A stretch of DNA of 64,000 nt from an uncultured Verrucomicrobia subdivision 3 bacterium (lineage in GTDB: Bacteria > Verrucomicrobiota > Verrucomicrobiia > Limisphaerales > UBA11358). The notes beneath the pieces were generated by a model. The model made no database searches, was not told where the DNA came from, and saw only the letters and a program-made list of their open reading frames with translations. The translations under genes were made by a program, and so were the position numbers. Positions 50,856 to 59,830 of this stretch are shown here, in pieces. Each line of letters opens with the position of its first letter. Within the stretch, counting starts at the first letter, position 1. The stretch is from positions 1 to 64,000 of the forward strand of contig CAISEZ010000120.1 in the NCBI GenBank assembly GCA_903884535.1, written 5' to 3'.

Positions 50856-50886
50856 CCGACGCGTGACGGCTTCCGTCACGCGTCGG
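50856..50886. repeat. 14-bp perfect palindrome upstream of the deacetylase-GT gene
   Basis: CCGACGCGTGACGG (50856-50869) and CCGTCACGCGTCGG (50873-50886) form a perfect stem with a three-base loop, 14 bases before the ATG at 50901. A T-rich run lies before rather than after it on the plus strand. It may block ribosome access or mark an RNA processing site. Confidence 0.6.
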
Positions 50887-50900
50887 CATATCCGATTACG

Positions 50901-53075
50901 ATGCTCACCAACCGAATTTATTACCGGATCAAGCCGTATCTGCCGTGGCGATTGCGGATGGGGGTGCGGCGGATGCTGGCGCACCGGCAACGCCGGCAGC
51001 ACGCGCTGACCTGGCCGATCAATCCCGCTGCCGGCAAGCCGCCGGCGGGTTGGCCGGGCTGGCCGGACGGGAAAAAATTCGCACTGGTCCTCACGCATGA
51101 TGTCGAAGGCGCCGTCGGGTTGGCCAAATGCCGCCAACTCATGCAGCTCGAGCAGTCGCTCGGGTTTCGTTCCTCATTCAATTTTATTCCCGAAGGCGAT
51201 TACCAGGTTTCGCCAGAACTGCGCGCGGAATTGCGCCAGAATGGTTTTGAAGTCGGCGTTCACGATCTGCGGCACGACGGCAAACTTTATTGGCGGCGCG
51301 ATGAATTCCCGGAAAATGCCCGCAGCATTAATGGCTATTTGAAAGAGTGGGACGCGCGCGGTTTCCGGTCCGGCTTCATGCTGCACAACCGCGAATGCCT
51401 GCACGAGCTGGACATCGAATATGACGCCTCGACGTTTGACACCGATCCGTTCGAACCGCAGCCGGAAGGCGTCCAGACCATTTTCCCGTTCTGGGTGACG
51501 CGCCCGAACGGCGGCGGCTACGTCGAGCTGCCCTACACGCTGCCGCAGGATTCCACGATGTTTCTGGTGCTCCAGGAAACCTCGTCGGACATCTGGAAGA
51601 AAAAACTGGACTGGATTGTCGAGCGCGGCGGCATGGCGCTGGTGAACATCCATCCGGACTATGTGAATTTTGGCAACACGAAACGGCAGGCCTCGGAATA
51701 TCCATCCGCTTGGTATCAGGAATTTCTCCAGCATGTCGCCAAGCATTACGGCCAGGATTACTGGCAGGCCCTCCCACGCGAAGTGGCCGGTTGGTATCGG
51801 GAAACGTGCCTGACACCCGCGCAAAAAACCTCCCGCCAGCGGGTGGTCACGCCCGTTCTGCCAGCCGCGGCGGCGCCGCTAAAACAGACCAGCGCGGCGG
51901 TGGTTTTGTATTCTTACTACGCCACCGACCCGCGGCCGCGACGCGAGGCCGAAGCCTTGCACCGCGCCGGCATGGCCGTGGACGTGCTGTGTCTCCGGCC
52001 GAATTCCAAAACACCGTGGCATCAAATCATCAATGGTATCAATGTGTTTCACATGCCGCTGCGCCGTCGCCGGGCCGGCAAGCTCGTTTACATGGCGCAG
52101 TATGGATGGTTTTTGACGTGTTCATTTTTGTGCGTGTCCCGGATGAATTTCAAGAAACGTTACGACCTCATCCACGTCCACAACATGCCGGATTTTCTCG
52201 TGTTCAGCGCGCTGCTGCCCAAGCTAGATGGCGCGAAAATCATCCTCGATTTGCACGATCCGATGCCGGAATTGTTTCGCAGCATCTACGGCCTGCCGGA
52301 GGAACATTTCGTCGTCCGCTGGCTGAAAAAAATGGAGAAGCGCAGCATCGCCTTCGCGCATCTGGTGCTGACGCCGAACCGCGCGTTCAAGGAGCTGTTC
52401 ACGTCCCGCAGTTGCGCGGCGGAAAAAATCCAGACGGTGATGAATTCGCCGGATACGGCCATCTTCAATCCCGACTTGAATCCACCTTCGGTCAACGGCA
52501 TCAGCCCAGTCAGGCCGTTCATTCTCATGTATCACGGTCTGCTCGTGGAACGGCACGGTTTGGATCTGGCCATCCGCGCGGTCGCGGAATTGCGCGCGGA
52601 AATTCCCGGCATCCAACTGCACATGTATGGCGAGCCGACCGATTACCTTGCCAAGATCCAAGCACTGGTTGAGGAACTCAACCTGACCGGCATCGTCCAG
52701 TCGCATGGATTCAAACCACTGGCCGAAATCGCCGAAGACATTTCCCAAATTGACCTCGGGGTGATTCCCAACCGTTCCAGTTCGTTCACCCAGATTAATT
52801 TCCCCACCCGCATCTTTGAATATCTTGCGATGCACAAGCCGGTCATCGTGCCGAACACGAAAGGCATTCAGGATTATTTTGAACCGGACGAGATCCTGTT
52901 TTTTGAAGCCGGCAATGCCGCGGATCTGGCCGCCCAAATCCGGTGGGCCTTTCAGCATCCGGCCGAATTGGAGCAACGCCTCGCCAAAGGTCGCGCCGTT
53001 TATGCCGCGCACAACTGGCCGGTGGAAGAAAAACGATTCGTGCAGCTCGTCGCGGATTTGATCGGCAAAAAATAA
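50901..53075 (+). CDS. Fusion of a polysaccharide-deacetylase-like domain and a GT4 glycosyltransferase
   Basis: A 724-residue two-domain protein. Residues about 58-300 resemble carbohydrate esterase 4/NodB-like deacetylases: THDVEG (Asp67 in the catalytic/metal position), HDLRHDG (His121 and His125, metal ligands) and NIHPDY near 250. Residues about 336-724 form a GT-B glycosyltransferase (GT4): LIHVHNMPDFLV, ILDLHDPMPELF, a donor site FPTRIFEYLAMHKPVIVPN. A Pro/Ala-rich linker joins them. Each domain is complete, so one polypeptide may both add and deacetylate a sugar, or modify its own product. Likely cytoplasmic face of the membrane, which is unusual for a deacetylase. Confidence 0.85.
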   Translation: MLTNRIYYRIKPYLPWRLRMGVRRMLAHRQRRQHALTWPINPAAGKPPAGWPGWPDGKKFALVLTHDVEGAVGLAKCRQLMQLEQSLGFRSSFNFIPEGDYQVSPELRAELRQNGFEVGVHDLRHDGKLYWRRDEFPENARSINGYLKEWDARGFRSGFMLHNRECLHELDIEYDASTFDTDPFEPQPEGVQTIFPFWVTRPNGGGYVELPYTLPQDSTMFLVLQETSSDIWKKKLDWIVERGGMALVNIHPDYVNFGNTKRQASEYPSAWYQEFLQHVAKHYGQDYWQALPREVAGWYRETCLTPAQKTSRQRVVTPVLPAAAAPLKQTSAAVVLYSYYATDPRPRREAEALHRAGMAVDVLCLRPNSKTPWHQIINGINVFHMPLRRRRAGKLVYMAQYGWFLTCSFLCVSRMNFKKRYDLIHVHNMPDFLVFSALLPKLDGAKIILDLHDPMPELFRSIYGLPEEHFVVRWLKKMEKRSIAFAHLVLTPNRAFKELFTSRSCAAEKIQTVMNSPDTAIFNPDLNPPSVNGISPVRPFILMYHGLLVERHGLDLAIRAVAELRAEIPGIQLHMYGEPTDYLAKIQALVEELNLTGIVQSHGFKPLAEIAEDISQIDLGVIPNRSSSFTQINFPTRIFEYLAMHKPVIVPNTKGIQDYFEPDEILFFEAGNAADLAAQIRWAFQHPAELEQRLAKGRAVYAAHNWPVEEKRFVQLVADLIGKK

Positions 53076-53120
53076 CCGCGCCATTCCTGATGACATTGAT
53101 CAAGTCACCGCCAGCGTTGT

Positions 53121-54590
53121 ATGCTGTTTAACTCACTGCATTACCTGATTTTTCTGCCCATCGTGGTGGCTTTATACTACGCGCTTCCGCACCGGTGGCG
53201 CTGGCTGCTGCTGTTGGTGGCCAGCTATTATTTTTACATGTGCTGGAAGGCTGAGTATGCCGTGCTGCTGGTCATCTCCACCGCCGCCGCTTATTTTGCC
53301 GGACTAGGCATCAGCCGGACCGAAGACGTTCGCCGAAAAAAAATTCTACTCTGGAGCTGCCTCTGCATCCTGTTGGGAATACTCTTCACTTTCAAGTATT
53401 TCAATTTCGTGAACACCAATCTGGTGAGCGTTCTTGCCGACTTAAAAATTCCCCTGGCGATTCCCCATTTGGACTTGCTGCTGCCCATCGGCATTTCGTT
53501 TTATACCTTTCAAAAAATCAGCTACGTGGTGGATGTCTATTATGGCCGGGTCAAGGCGGAAAAGCACTTTGGTATTTTCGCCGTGTATTCTTGTTTCTTT
53601 CCGCAACTGGTCGCCGGTCCGATTGAACGCGCCCAGCATCTGCTGCATCAATTTTACGAAGAACACGAGTTTTCGTATGAGCGGGCGACTTCGGGTTTGA
53701 TGCTGATTCTCTGGGGGTTTTTCAAGAAAGTCGTCGTCGCCGACCGCGTGGCGATTTTAGTCAAGGCTGTCTATGGCGATCCGCACAGCTATTCCGGTCT
53801 GCCGCTGTTGGTGGCGACCGGATTTTTTGCCTTTCAAATCTACTGCGATTTCTCCGGCTACACCGACATCGCCATCGGCTCGGCCCGGCTGATCGGCTTT
53901 GACCTGATGGCCAACTTCCGCCAACCCTACTTCTCCAAGTCTATTCCTGAATTCTGGCGGCGCTGGCATATCTCGCTTTCCACCTGGTTCAAAGACTATT
54001 TATACATTCCGCTCGGCGGCAACCGCGTGGTGAAGTGGCGCTGGTATTACAACCTGTTCATCACCTTTTTTATCAGCGGCCTGTGGCATGGGGCCAACTG
54101 GACCTTCGCGGCGTGGGGCACGCTCCACGGTTGCTACATGGTGCTGGACTCCATCTTCGGCCCGGGCCGGGACTGGTTCCGGTCAAAGCTGAATAGCAAA
54201 GTTGCTCAAATTACTTTTGACGGGGTAAACATGGCGCTGACCTTCGGGCTGGTGGCCATCGCGTGGATACCTTTCCGGGCGAATAATTTTGGCGATGCCT
54301 GGTATGTTTTCACCCACCTGTTTTCCGGCATGGGCAATTGGCTGAACCTCGGCGCAGTCGCCATTCAGTTCCGGGGCATGGGCTTGAATTCAACCGAATT
54401 AATCTACTGCGCCGCCGGCGTGGCCACGGTGATAGCTTACGATATTATAGATAGCCACCGGAATGTCTGGGAACTACTCAAGTCCGGTCCGCGTCCCGTG
54501 CGCTGGGCGGTGAGTTATGCCCTTTTGATTCTGGTATTGTTCTTTGGTCCCTACAACCAGGCGCAGAACTTCATTTATTTTCAATTTTAG
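53121..54590 (+). CDS. MBOAT-family O-acyltransferase (AlgI-like)
   Basis: A 489-residue membrane-bound O-acyltransferase with about ten helices. Family signatures are LPIGISFYTFQKISYVVDVY, FPQLVAGPIERA, FQIYCDFSGYTDIAIG, and FWRRWHISLSTWFKDYLYIPLGG split over several lines, with the catalytic histidine in GLWHGANWTF. AlgI-type proteins pass acetyl groups across the membrane to exopolysaccharide-modifying partners. The next gene, an SGNH-like protein, starts five bases after its stop and is the likely partner. Confidence 0.94.
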   Translation: MLFNSLHYLIFLPIVVALYYALPHRWRWLLLLVASYYFYMCWKAEYAVLLVISTAAAYFAGLGISRTEDVRRKKILLWSCLCILLGILFTFKYFNFVNTNLVSVLADLKIPLAIPHLDLLLPIGISFYTFQKISYVVDVYYGRVKAEKHFGIFAVYSCFFPQLVAGPIERAQHLLHQFYEEHEFSYERATSGLMLILWGFFKKVVVADRVAILVKAVYGDPHSYSGLPLLVATGFFAFQIYCDFSGYTDIAIGSARLIGFDLMANFRQPYFSKSIPEFWRRWHISLSTWFKDYLYIPLGGNRVVKWRWYYNLFITFFISGLWHGANWTFAAWGTLHGCYMVLDSIFGPGRDWFRSKLNSKVAQITFDGVNMALTFGLVAIAWIPFRANNFGDAWYVFTHLFSGMGNWLNLGAVAIQFRGMGLNSTELIYCAAGVATVIAYDIIDSHRNVWELLKSGPRPVRWAVSYALLILVLFFGPYNQAQNFIYFQF

Positions 54591-54594
54591 TTGC

Positions 54595-55566
54595 ATGGAA
54601 TTTAAACGCTTTTTCAAACGGGGACTGCTGTTCACCGCGCCATTGTGGTTGTGGGTGCTGGCGATTGGCGTGATTGATCCGTTTGATTATTTTGATGTTT
54701 CCCACACGTTCACCGAAACGGCCAAGATTGAAAACGCGGCTTCATTGAACAGTTTGATTTTTAACATGCTCAAGGAAGTTCACCATCCGTGTGAAAATCT
54801 GATCATCGGTGATTCCCGCGCCGAGTCGCTGCCGCTGGAACGAATCGACCAGGACTCTGGTCAACATTACTTCCGGCTGTCGGCCAATGCGCTCAAGCTG
54901 AATGAAAGCATTGATCTCTTCTATTTTGCCAACCGCGAACTGCCGGTGAAGCGCGCCGTGTTCACCCTCAATTTCAACGAATACAACGAGTATGCCTATG
55001 CCGACCGGGTGACCAGTGTGGAATCCATGATCCACAACCCGCTCATCTACCTGTTTGACCGGAGTGTTGCCCAGGCGGCCTACTACGTCGCCAAGTCCTC
55101 ACTGACTCACCAGAAATCTTTTAGTTCCGTGCCGCCCATGGGCCAGGACGATTTTTGGAACTACATCGTGGCGGTGCGCGGCCGGGAACATTATGAACGC
55201 TTCCGGCATCCGGATGGACTGCATCAGCGCCTACAGGAAATGGCCGGGTTCGCCAAAACCAACGGCATCGAAATTACTTTTATCATCGTGCCGCACCACG
55301 AGGAATTTCAGCGGCGCGTCCGGGAGTTCGGATTGAACGATGAATACCTCCGGTTCAAACGGGAAATGAGCCAGCTCGGCGTCCGGGTCATTGACTACGA
55401 TTATGTGAATGACATCACGACCGTGAAAGCCAATTTCCGGGATCCGTTGCACTACAATGAAGCCATCGGCAATTTGATCGCCGACGAGGTCTTTCGCGGT
55501 CCGCTGGTCAAAGGCAAGCTACTCGATGCCACCTGGGCCGACCAATGCGCGCAGTTCCAGTTCTAG
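54595..55566 (+). CDS. SGNH/AlgJ-like partner of the MBOAT acyltransferase
   Basis: A 323-residue protein anchored by one N-terminal transmembrane helix (LFTAPLWLWVLAIGVI); the remainder is predicted periplasmic. IIGDSRAES carries the serine and DPLHYNEAIGNLIA the Asp and His of an SGNH-hydrolase-like triad. Proteins of this layout next to MBOAT genes transfer acetyl groups to the polymer, as AlgJ or AlgX do for alginate. Function is inferred from context and fold. The short gap to both neighbours suggests co-transcription. Confidence 0.75.
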   Translation: MEFKRFFKRGLLFTAPLWLWVLAIGVIDPFDYFDVSHTFTETAKIENAASLNSLIFNMLKEVHHPCENLIIGDSRAESLPLERIDQDSGQHYFRLSANALKLNESIDLFYFANRELPVKRAVFTLNFNEYNEYAYADRVTSVESMIHNPLIYLFDRSVAQAAYYVAKSSLTHQKSFSSVPPMGQDDFWNYIVAVRGREHYERFRHPDGLHQRLQEMAGFAKTNGIEITFIIVPHHEEFQRRVREFGLNDEYLRFKREMSQLGVRVIDYDYVNDITTVKANFRDPLHYNEAIGNLIADEVFRGPLVKGKLLDATWADQCAQFQF

Positions 55567-55581
55567 TCCACGACTAATCAA

Positions 55582-56970
55582 ATGCCTCCGATTGTCGCAA
55601 CTGTAGTCTATTTGACGGGCGTCGCCTGGCTGTTCCGCCGGGATTTTCGCCAGCACGCGAACGTGACCGCCGCCCTGTGGCTCCCGTTTTTCTGGGTGGT
55701 CATCAGCGGCTCGCGGTTTGTTTCCGAATGGCTGGCGATCTTTGGCCTCAACTTCGGCGGCGGGGCAGTCGAAGAAGGCAGTCCGATTGACGCCATCATT
55801 TTTTTCATTCTCATCGGCGTTGGGTTACAGGTGCTTTATAAACGGCGGGTGAGTCTTCAAACCTTCGTGCAGCACAACCGCTGGGTCACGCTCTATCTCT
55901 GTTACTGCCTGCTGGCCATCGTCTGGTCCGACTTCCCGTTTGTCGCCTTCAAACGCTGGATCAAACTTTTTGGCCAGCCGGTCATGGTGTTGATCCTCCT
56001 CACGGAACCCGACCCGCTGGAAGCCCTGGCGCGGCTGATGAAACGGGTCGCCTATGTGATCGCTCCGGTCTCCATTCTGTTCATCAAATACTATCCGGAT
56101 TTGGGCCGCGGATTTGATCCCTGGTCCGGCACGCCGCACAACACCGGCATTACCACGGATAAAAATGCGCTGGGTTACGATTGCCTGGTGCTGGGATTTT
56201 TCTTTTTCTGGTATTTGCTGAAAACCCTGCAATGGGAAAAAAACAAGTCCCGCCGCCAGGAACTGATTTTTTGCGCGGTGTTTCTTTTCTTGATCGGCTG
56301 GCTGATGCGGATGGCGCAAAGCTCCACCTCCCTGGTTTCGCTGCTCATTGCCATCACCACGGTTTTGTTCCTCGGCTTTCGTTTCGTGAATAAAAAATAT
56401 ATCGGTGCCTATCTGGTGGTGGGTGCCGTCATTTTTATTTTTGGCGAAAGCGTGTTCGGTATTTTTAGTTATCTCATCCAGAGCCTGGGCAAAGACCCGA
56501 CGCTGACCGGCCGGACGGAAGTCTGGCAGGCGCTGTTGAAAATGAACGTCAATCCGATCCTCGGCACCGGTTTTGAAAGTTTCTGGCTGGGTGACCGGCG
56601 GGAACAACTGGCGCGAATGTTCTGGTGGCAGCCGAACGAGGCGCACAACGGCTACTTGGAAACGTATTTGAATCTGGGGCTGGTGGGGTTGTTCGTCACC
56701 GGTGGAATGTTGCTGGCCACTTATTTCAAAGCGCGTCGCGAACTGTTTAATAATTTTGACTTTGGCCGGTTCCGGCTGGGCTATCTGGCGGCATTCATAA
56801 TTTACAATTGCACCGAGGCGGCTTTCCGGACGCACATCGTCACGTTCTTCTTGTTTTTCGTCATCGCCATTGATTATCCGCGGGCGGAATCAAATCCCGC
56901 TAAACCATTTTCCAAAACGGCCGATTTCGATGCAGCCGACGATTTGGCTTCGGCCACCGCCAAGCAATGA
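55582..56970 (+). CDS. O-antigen ligase/polymerase-like membrane protein (Wzy/WaaL family)
   Basis: A 462-residue integral membrane protein with about ten helices and one large periplasmic loop between helices in the second half (about 310-360). That loop holds GTGFESFWLG and NEAHNGYLETYLNLGLVGL, the typical Wzy_C/O-antigen-ligase signature with conserved His. In an exopolysaccharide locus it most likely polymerises lipid-linked repeat units. It follows the acetylation pair after 15 bases. Its Asp/Ala-rich last 30 residues are cytoplasmic. Confidence 0.85.
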   Translation: MPPIVATVVYLTGVAWLFRRDFRQHANVTAALWLPFFWVVISGSRFVSEWLAIFGLNFGGGAVEEGSPIDAIIFFILIGVGLQVLYKRRVSLQTFVQHNRWVTLYLCYCLLAIVWSDFPFVAFKRWIKLFGQPVMVLILLTEPDPLEALARLMKRVAYVIAPVSILFIKYYPDLGRGFDPWSGTPHNTGITTDKNALGYDCLVLGFFFFWYLLKTLQWEKNKSRRQELIFCAVFLFLIGWLMRMAQSSTSLVSLLIAITTVLFLGFRFVNKKYIGAYLVVGAVIFIFGESVFGIFSYLIQSLGKDPTLTGRTEVWQALLKMNVNPILGTGFESFWLGDRREQLARMFWWQPNEAHNGYLETYLNLGLVGLFVTGGMLLATYFKARRELFNNFDFGRFRLGYLAAFIIYNCTEAAFRTHIVTFFLFFVIAIDYPRAESNPAKPFSKTADFDAADDLASATAKQ

Positions 56971-57068
56971 CCTCAACCAGCTGGCGGGCATCATTGGGCG
57001 AAAACCGACCATCGTTGTCTCAATTCTGGTTTGGCGCGGGTTGCCTTGGCTGGAGCGGCGGCATCAGC

Positions 57069-57121
57069 GGCCAATAATATGCAGGAAACAATCGAAGCGT
57101 TCTTCGTTTGCATATTTGGCC
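57069..57121. repeat. Long imperfect palindrome between polymerase and beta-helix genes
   Basis: GGCCAA-(TA)-ATATGCA on the left (57069-57083) matches the inverse of TGCATATTTGGCC on the right (57109-57121), with a two-base bulge. Inside lies a second stem, GAAG-CGTT-CTTC. It could form a cruciform or strong RNA hairpin 35 bases before the next start codon. Confidence 0.55.
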
Positions 57122-57155
57122 TGCATGTTGCTTAAAAGGGGACTAGAATTTGAAT

Positions 57156-58754
57156 ATGATTACTGAAAAACCGCTGTTGACTGTGACGCGATCAGCCGCC
57201 CTGCTGATGGTGTCGTTTCTTTTGACCGGTCCAGCCCGGCTCGAAGCCTCTGTGATCAATGCCGCCAGCGGCTCGCTGACGGACATCAGCAACGCGGTTG
57301 CCACCGCCTCGCCGGGTGATACGGTGATGGTTCCCGCAGGCACCAATGTTTGGACCGCAACTTTGAATCTCAGCGGCGTCAACTTGCAAGGGGCCGGCAC
57401 CAACGCCACCGTTTTCATTGATGAAGTGCCCCGTGTCAACAACGGCCAGCCGTTGATTTACATTGCGGCGACGAGCGGCTCGTTCACGGAAATTTCCCAG
57501 TTCAACATCCGGGCCGGGGTTACGAACACGGCCTACAATTATCATGGGACCATCGTGGTGGGTGGCGACGCGCCGGCCTCCTGGCGGATTGACCATCTGC
57601 AATTCGACGCGCCTTACGCCAAAGCCATCATCGTTTATGGGATGCCTTACGCGGTGATTGATCATTGCTTGTTCACCATGCGCGCAGAAGGCGTGATCGG
57701 TTATGGCGACGGCTATGGCGATGCCTCTTACGCCACGCCGCCCAATTATGGTGGAACCAATCAGCTTTACATTGAAGACTGCACCTTCACCAATATTGTC
57801 GGCACGCCGGCGGCGGTCTATGACGGTTATGCCGGGGCGCGGGTCGTGTTCCGTCATAACCTGGTGTTGAACGATGTGTTCGTCAATCACGGCACGGAAA
57901 GTTCGCAGCGGTATCGCAGCACGCGCACCGTCGAGGTTTACGGCAACACGTTTATTGACAATAATAATTACGATTGGCCCACGATGCTGCGCGGCGGCAC
58001 CGGCGTTATTTTCAGCAACACTGCCACCGGCTACCGGAATTTTGGCGGTCTCTACAATTACCGCAGCACCGATTCGTTCTCGCCATGGGGCGGCGTCACC
58101 GGCTTCAACCCGTGGGATCATAATGATGCCACCCAGTGTCTCGCCGGCGTCCACTCCGGCCCGAATAATTCCACCACGCTCGTCGTGAGCAACGCCGGTT
58201 GGACGGCGAATCAGTGGGTCGGCTACACCGTCAACGACACCAACACCGGCCGCTTCTGTCTCATCAGCGGCAACACCAGCGACACCCTGTTCATGGTCGG
58301 ACCGAAAGATCTCGCCCCGATCACTTTTGCCACCGGCGACGGGTTCACGATTTACCACTGTTATCCGGCGTTGGATCAAGTCGGCGTCGGCTCTGGCGAT
58401 TATTTGTATGGCGACGGCCCGCCGTGGGGAACGCTCGTCAATGCCGCCACCGGTGGCAGCACCTGGCCGCATCAAGTTTCTGAACCGGTTTATATTTGGG
58501 GCAACACCTTGAACGGCAATCCGGCCAACGTCGGCAGCACGTATCCCAACATCCAGGAAAACCGCGACTTTTTTAACAACACCAGCAAACCCAATTATAC
58601 GCCGCTATTTTACCCGCATCCGCTGACCCTGGGCGGCACGTTGACGAATGGTGCTCCGGTGACTTTCGCGGCACCAACCAATTCCATACCGCCGGTGATC
58701 ACCCCGCCGCCGCCGCTCGCGCCGCCCTCCGGGTTGAGCGTGTTCAAACAGTAA
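57156..58754 (+). CDS. Exported right-handed beta-helix protein (polysaccharide lyase-like)
   Basis: A 532-residue secreted protein with a signal peptide (ALLMVSFLLTGPARLEA). Repeating short strands (DTVMVPAGTNVW, LYIEDCTFTNIVGTP, VEVYGNTFIDNNNYDW, VIFSNTATGY) are typical of pectate-lyase-like parallel beta-helices. Such enzymes often cut or modify polyuronic acids, and exopolysaccharide clusters commonly carry one to release or trim the polymer. No catalytic residues can be assigned. It ends in a Pro-rich tail. ATG 57156 is used; a TTG at 57150 with AGGGGA upstream is also possible. Confidence 0.72.
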   Translation: MITEKPLLTVTRSAALLMVSFLLTGPARLEASVINAASGSLTDISNAVATASPGDTVMVPAGTNVWTATLNLSGVNLQGAGTNATVFIDEVPRVNNGQPLIYIAATSGSFTEISQFNIRAGVTNTAYNYHGTIVVGGDAPASWRIDHLQFDAPYAKAIIVYGMPYAVIDHCLFTMRAEGVIGYGDGYGDASYATPPNYGGTNQLYIEDCTFTNIVGTPAAVYDGYAGARVVFRHNLVLNDVFVNHGTESSQRYRSTRTVEVYGNTFIDNNNYDWPTMLRGGTGVIFSNTATGYRNFGGLYNYRSTDSFSPWGGVTGFNPWDHNDATQCLAGVHSGPNNSTTLVVSNAGWTANQWVGYTVNDTNTGRFCLISGNTSDTLFMVGPKDLAPITFATGDGFTIYHCYPALDQVGVGSGDYLYGDGPPWGTLVNAATGGSTWPHQVSEPVYIWGNTLNGNPANVGSTYPNIQENRDFFNNTSKPNYTPLFYPHPLTLGGTLTNGAPVTFAAPTNSIPPVITPPPPLAPPSGLSVFKQ

Positions 58755-58792
58755 ATTCCGTCAAGCCGCCGATATTTTCCGCCACCGTCGCG

Positions 58793-59830
58793 ATGCTCAT
58801 GGACTCCATCGTTTCGCCGACCGACCGCATTCTGGTCACCGGTTCCAACGGCTTTATCGGCACGCGCGTGGTCGAAAATCTGTTGGCGCGCGGCTTTCTG
58901 AACTTGCGGCTGTTCGTCCGTCCCTCCAGCAAACTCGACAAACTGAAACAAATTCTCGGCCGATATTCCGCCGGAAAAAATGCGCAGATCGTCGCCGGTG
59001 ATCTGCTCTCTCGCGAAGATTGCCAGGCCGCCGCGCGCGATGTCAGCGTCGTCATTCATCTCGCCGCCGGCTTTGAAAAATCCTTCGCCGGCGCATTCAT
59101 GAATTCCGCGCTGGCCACGCGGAATCTGATCGAGGCGTTTCTTGAACTTGGCCAGCCCAAACGCTTCGTCAATGTCAGTTCCTTCGCCGTCTATTCCAAT
59201 TTGAAAATGGAACGCCACGCGCTGCTCGATGAAACCTGTCCGCTCGAAGATGCGCCGCAGGAACGGCACGACGCCTACGGTTTCGGAAAAGTGCAGCAGG
59301 AAAAAATTGTCCGTGATTACGCGCAAAAACGAAACCTGCCGTTCGTCATTCTCCGGCCCGGCGCGGTTTATGGTCCCGGCAAACCGGATTTGAGCGGCCG
59401 CGTCGGCATCAACACGTTTGGATTTTTCATCCACCTCGGCGGCGGCAACGAACTGCCGCTGACGTTCGTGGACAATTGCGCCGAAGCCATCGCGCTCGCC
59501 GCACTGAAGCCCGGCATGGACGGTGAAATCTTCAACGTCGTGGACGATGAAACCATGACCAGCCGCGAGTTTCTGACCGCGCGCAAGGCCGCCAAACCGT
59601 TTTTTTCAATTTGGATTCCGTATCCGCTCGCTAAACTGGGCAGCGTGCTTTGGGAAAATTATTCCAAGAAATCCGGTGGCCAGTTGCCGCCCGTTTTCAA
59701 TCGTCGTCGCTGCGCCGCCGAATGGCAGGGCAATCGTTATTCGAATCAGAAGCTCCACGACCGGCTCGGGTGGAAACAAAAAGTTCCGCTCGCCGACGCG
59801 ATGAAATTATTTCTAGCGCAATATCAATGA
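58793..59830 (+). CDS. NAD-dependent sugar epimerase/dehydratase (extended SDR)
   Basis: A 345-residue extended short-chain dehydrogenase acting on nucleotide sugars. The NAD motif VTGSNGFIGTRVVENL, the strand VIHLAAGFEK, and the active-site Tyr-Lys as YGFGK (variant of YxxxK) identify it, with RPGAVYGPGKPD later. Precise activity (4-epimerase, reductase or dehydratase) is not readable. The last codons overlap the next gene's start (ATGA), the first of several such overlaps. Confidence 0.88.
   Translation: MLMDSIVSPTDRILVTGSNGFIGTRVVENLLARGFLNLRLFVRPSSKLDKLKQILGRYSAGKNAQIVAGDLLSREDCQAAARDVSVVIHLAAGFEKSFAGAFMNSALATRNLIEAFLELGQPKRFVNVSSFAVYSNLKMERHALLDETCPLEDAPQERHDAYGFGKVQQEKIVRDYAQKRNLPFVILRPGAVYGPGKPDLSGRVGINTFGFFIHLGGGNELPLTFVDNCAEAIALAALKPGMDGEIFNVVDDETMTSREFLTARKAAKPFFSIWIPYPLAKLGSVLWENYSKKSGGQLPPVFNRRRCAAEWQGNRYSNQKLHDRLGWKQKVPLADAMKLFLAQYQ

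Noticed and set aside
57192-58475. Long minus-strand frame (427 codons) opposite the beta-helix gene
   Set aside because: Arg/Gly/Ala-rich antisense shadow; the plus strand has a signal peptide and beta-helix repeats.
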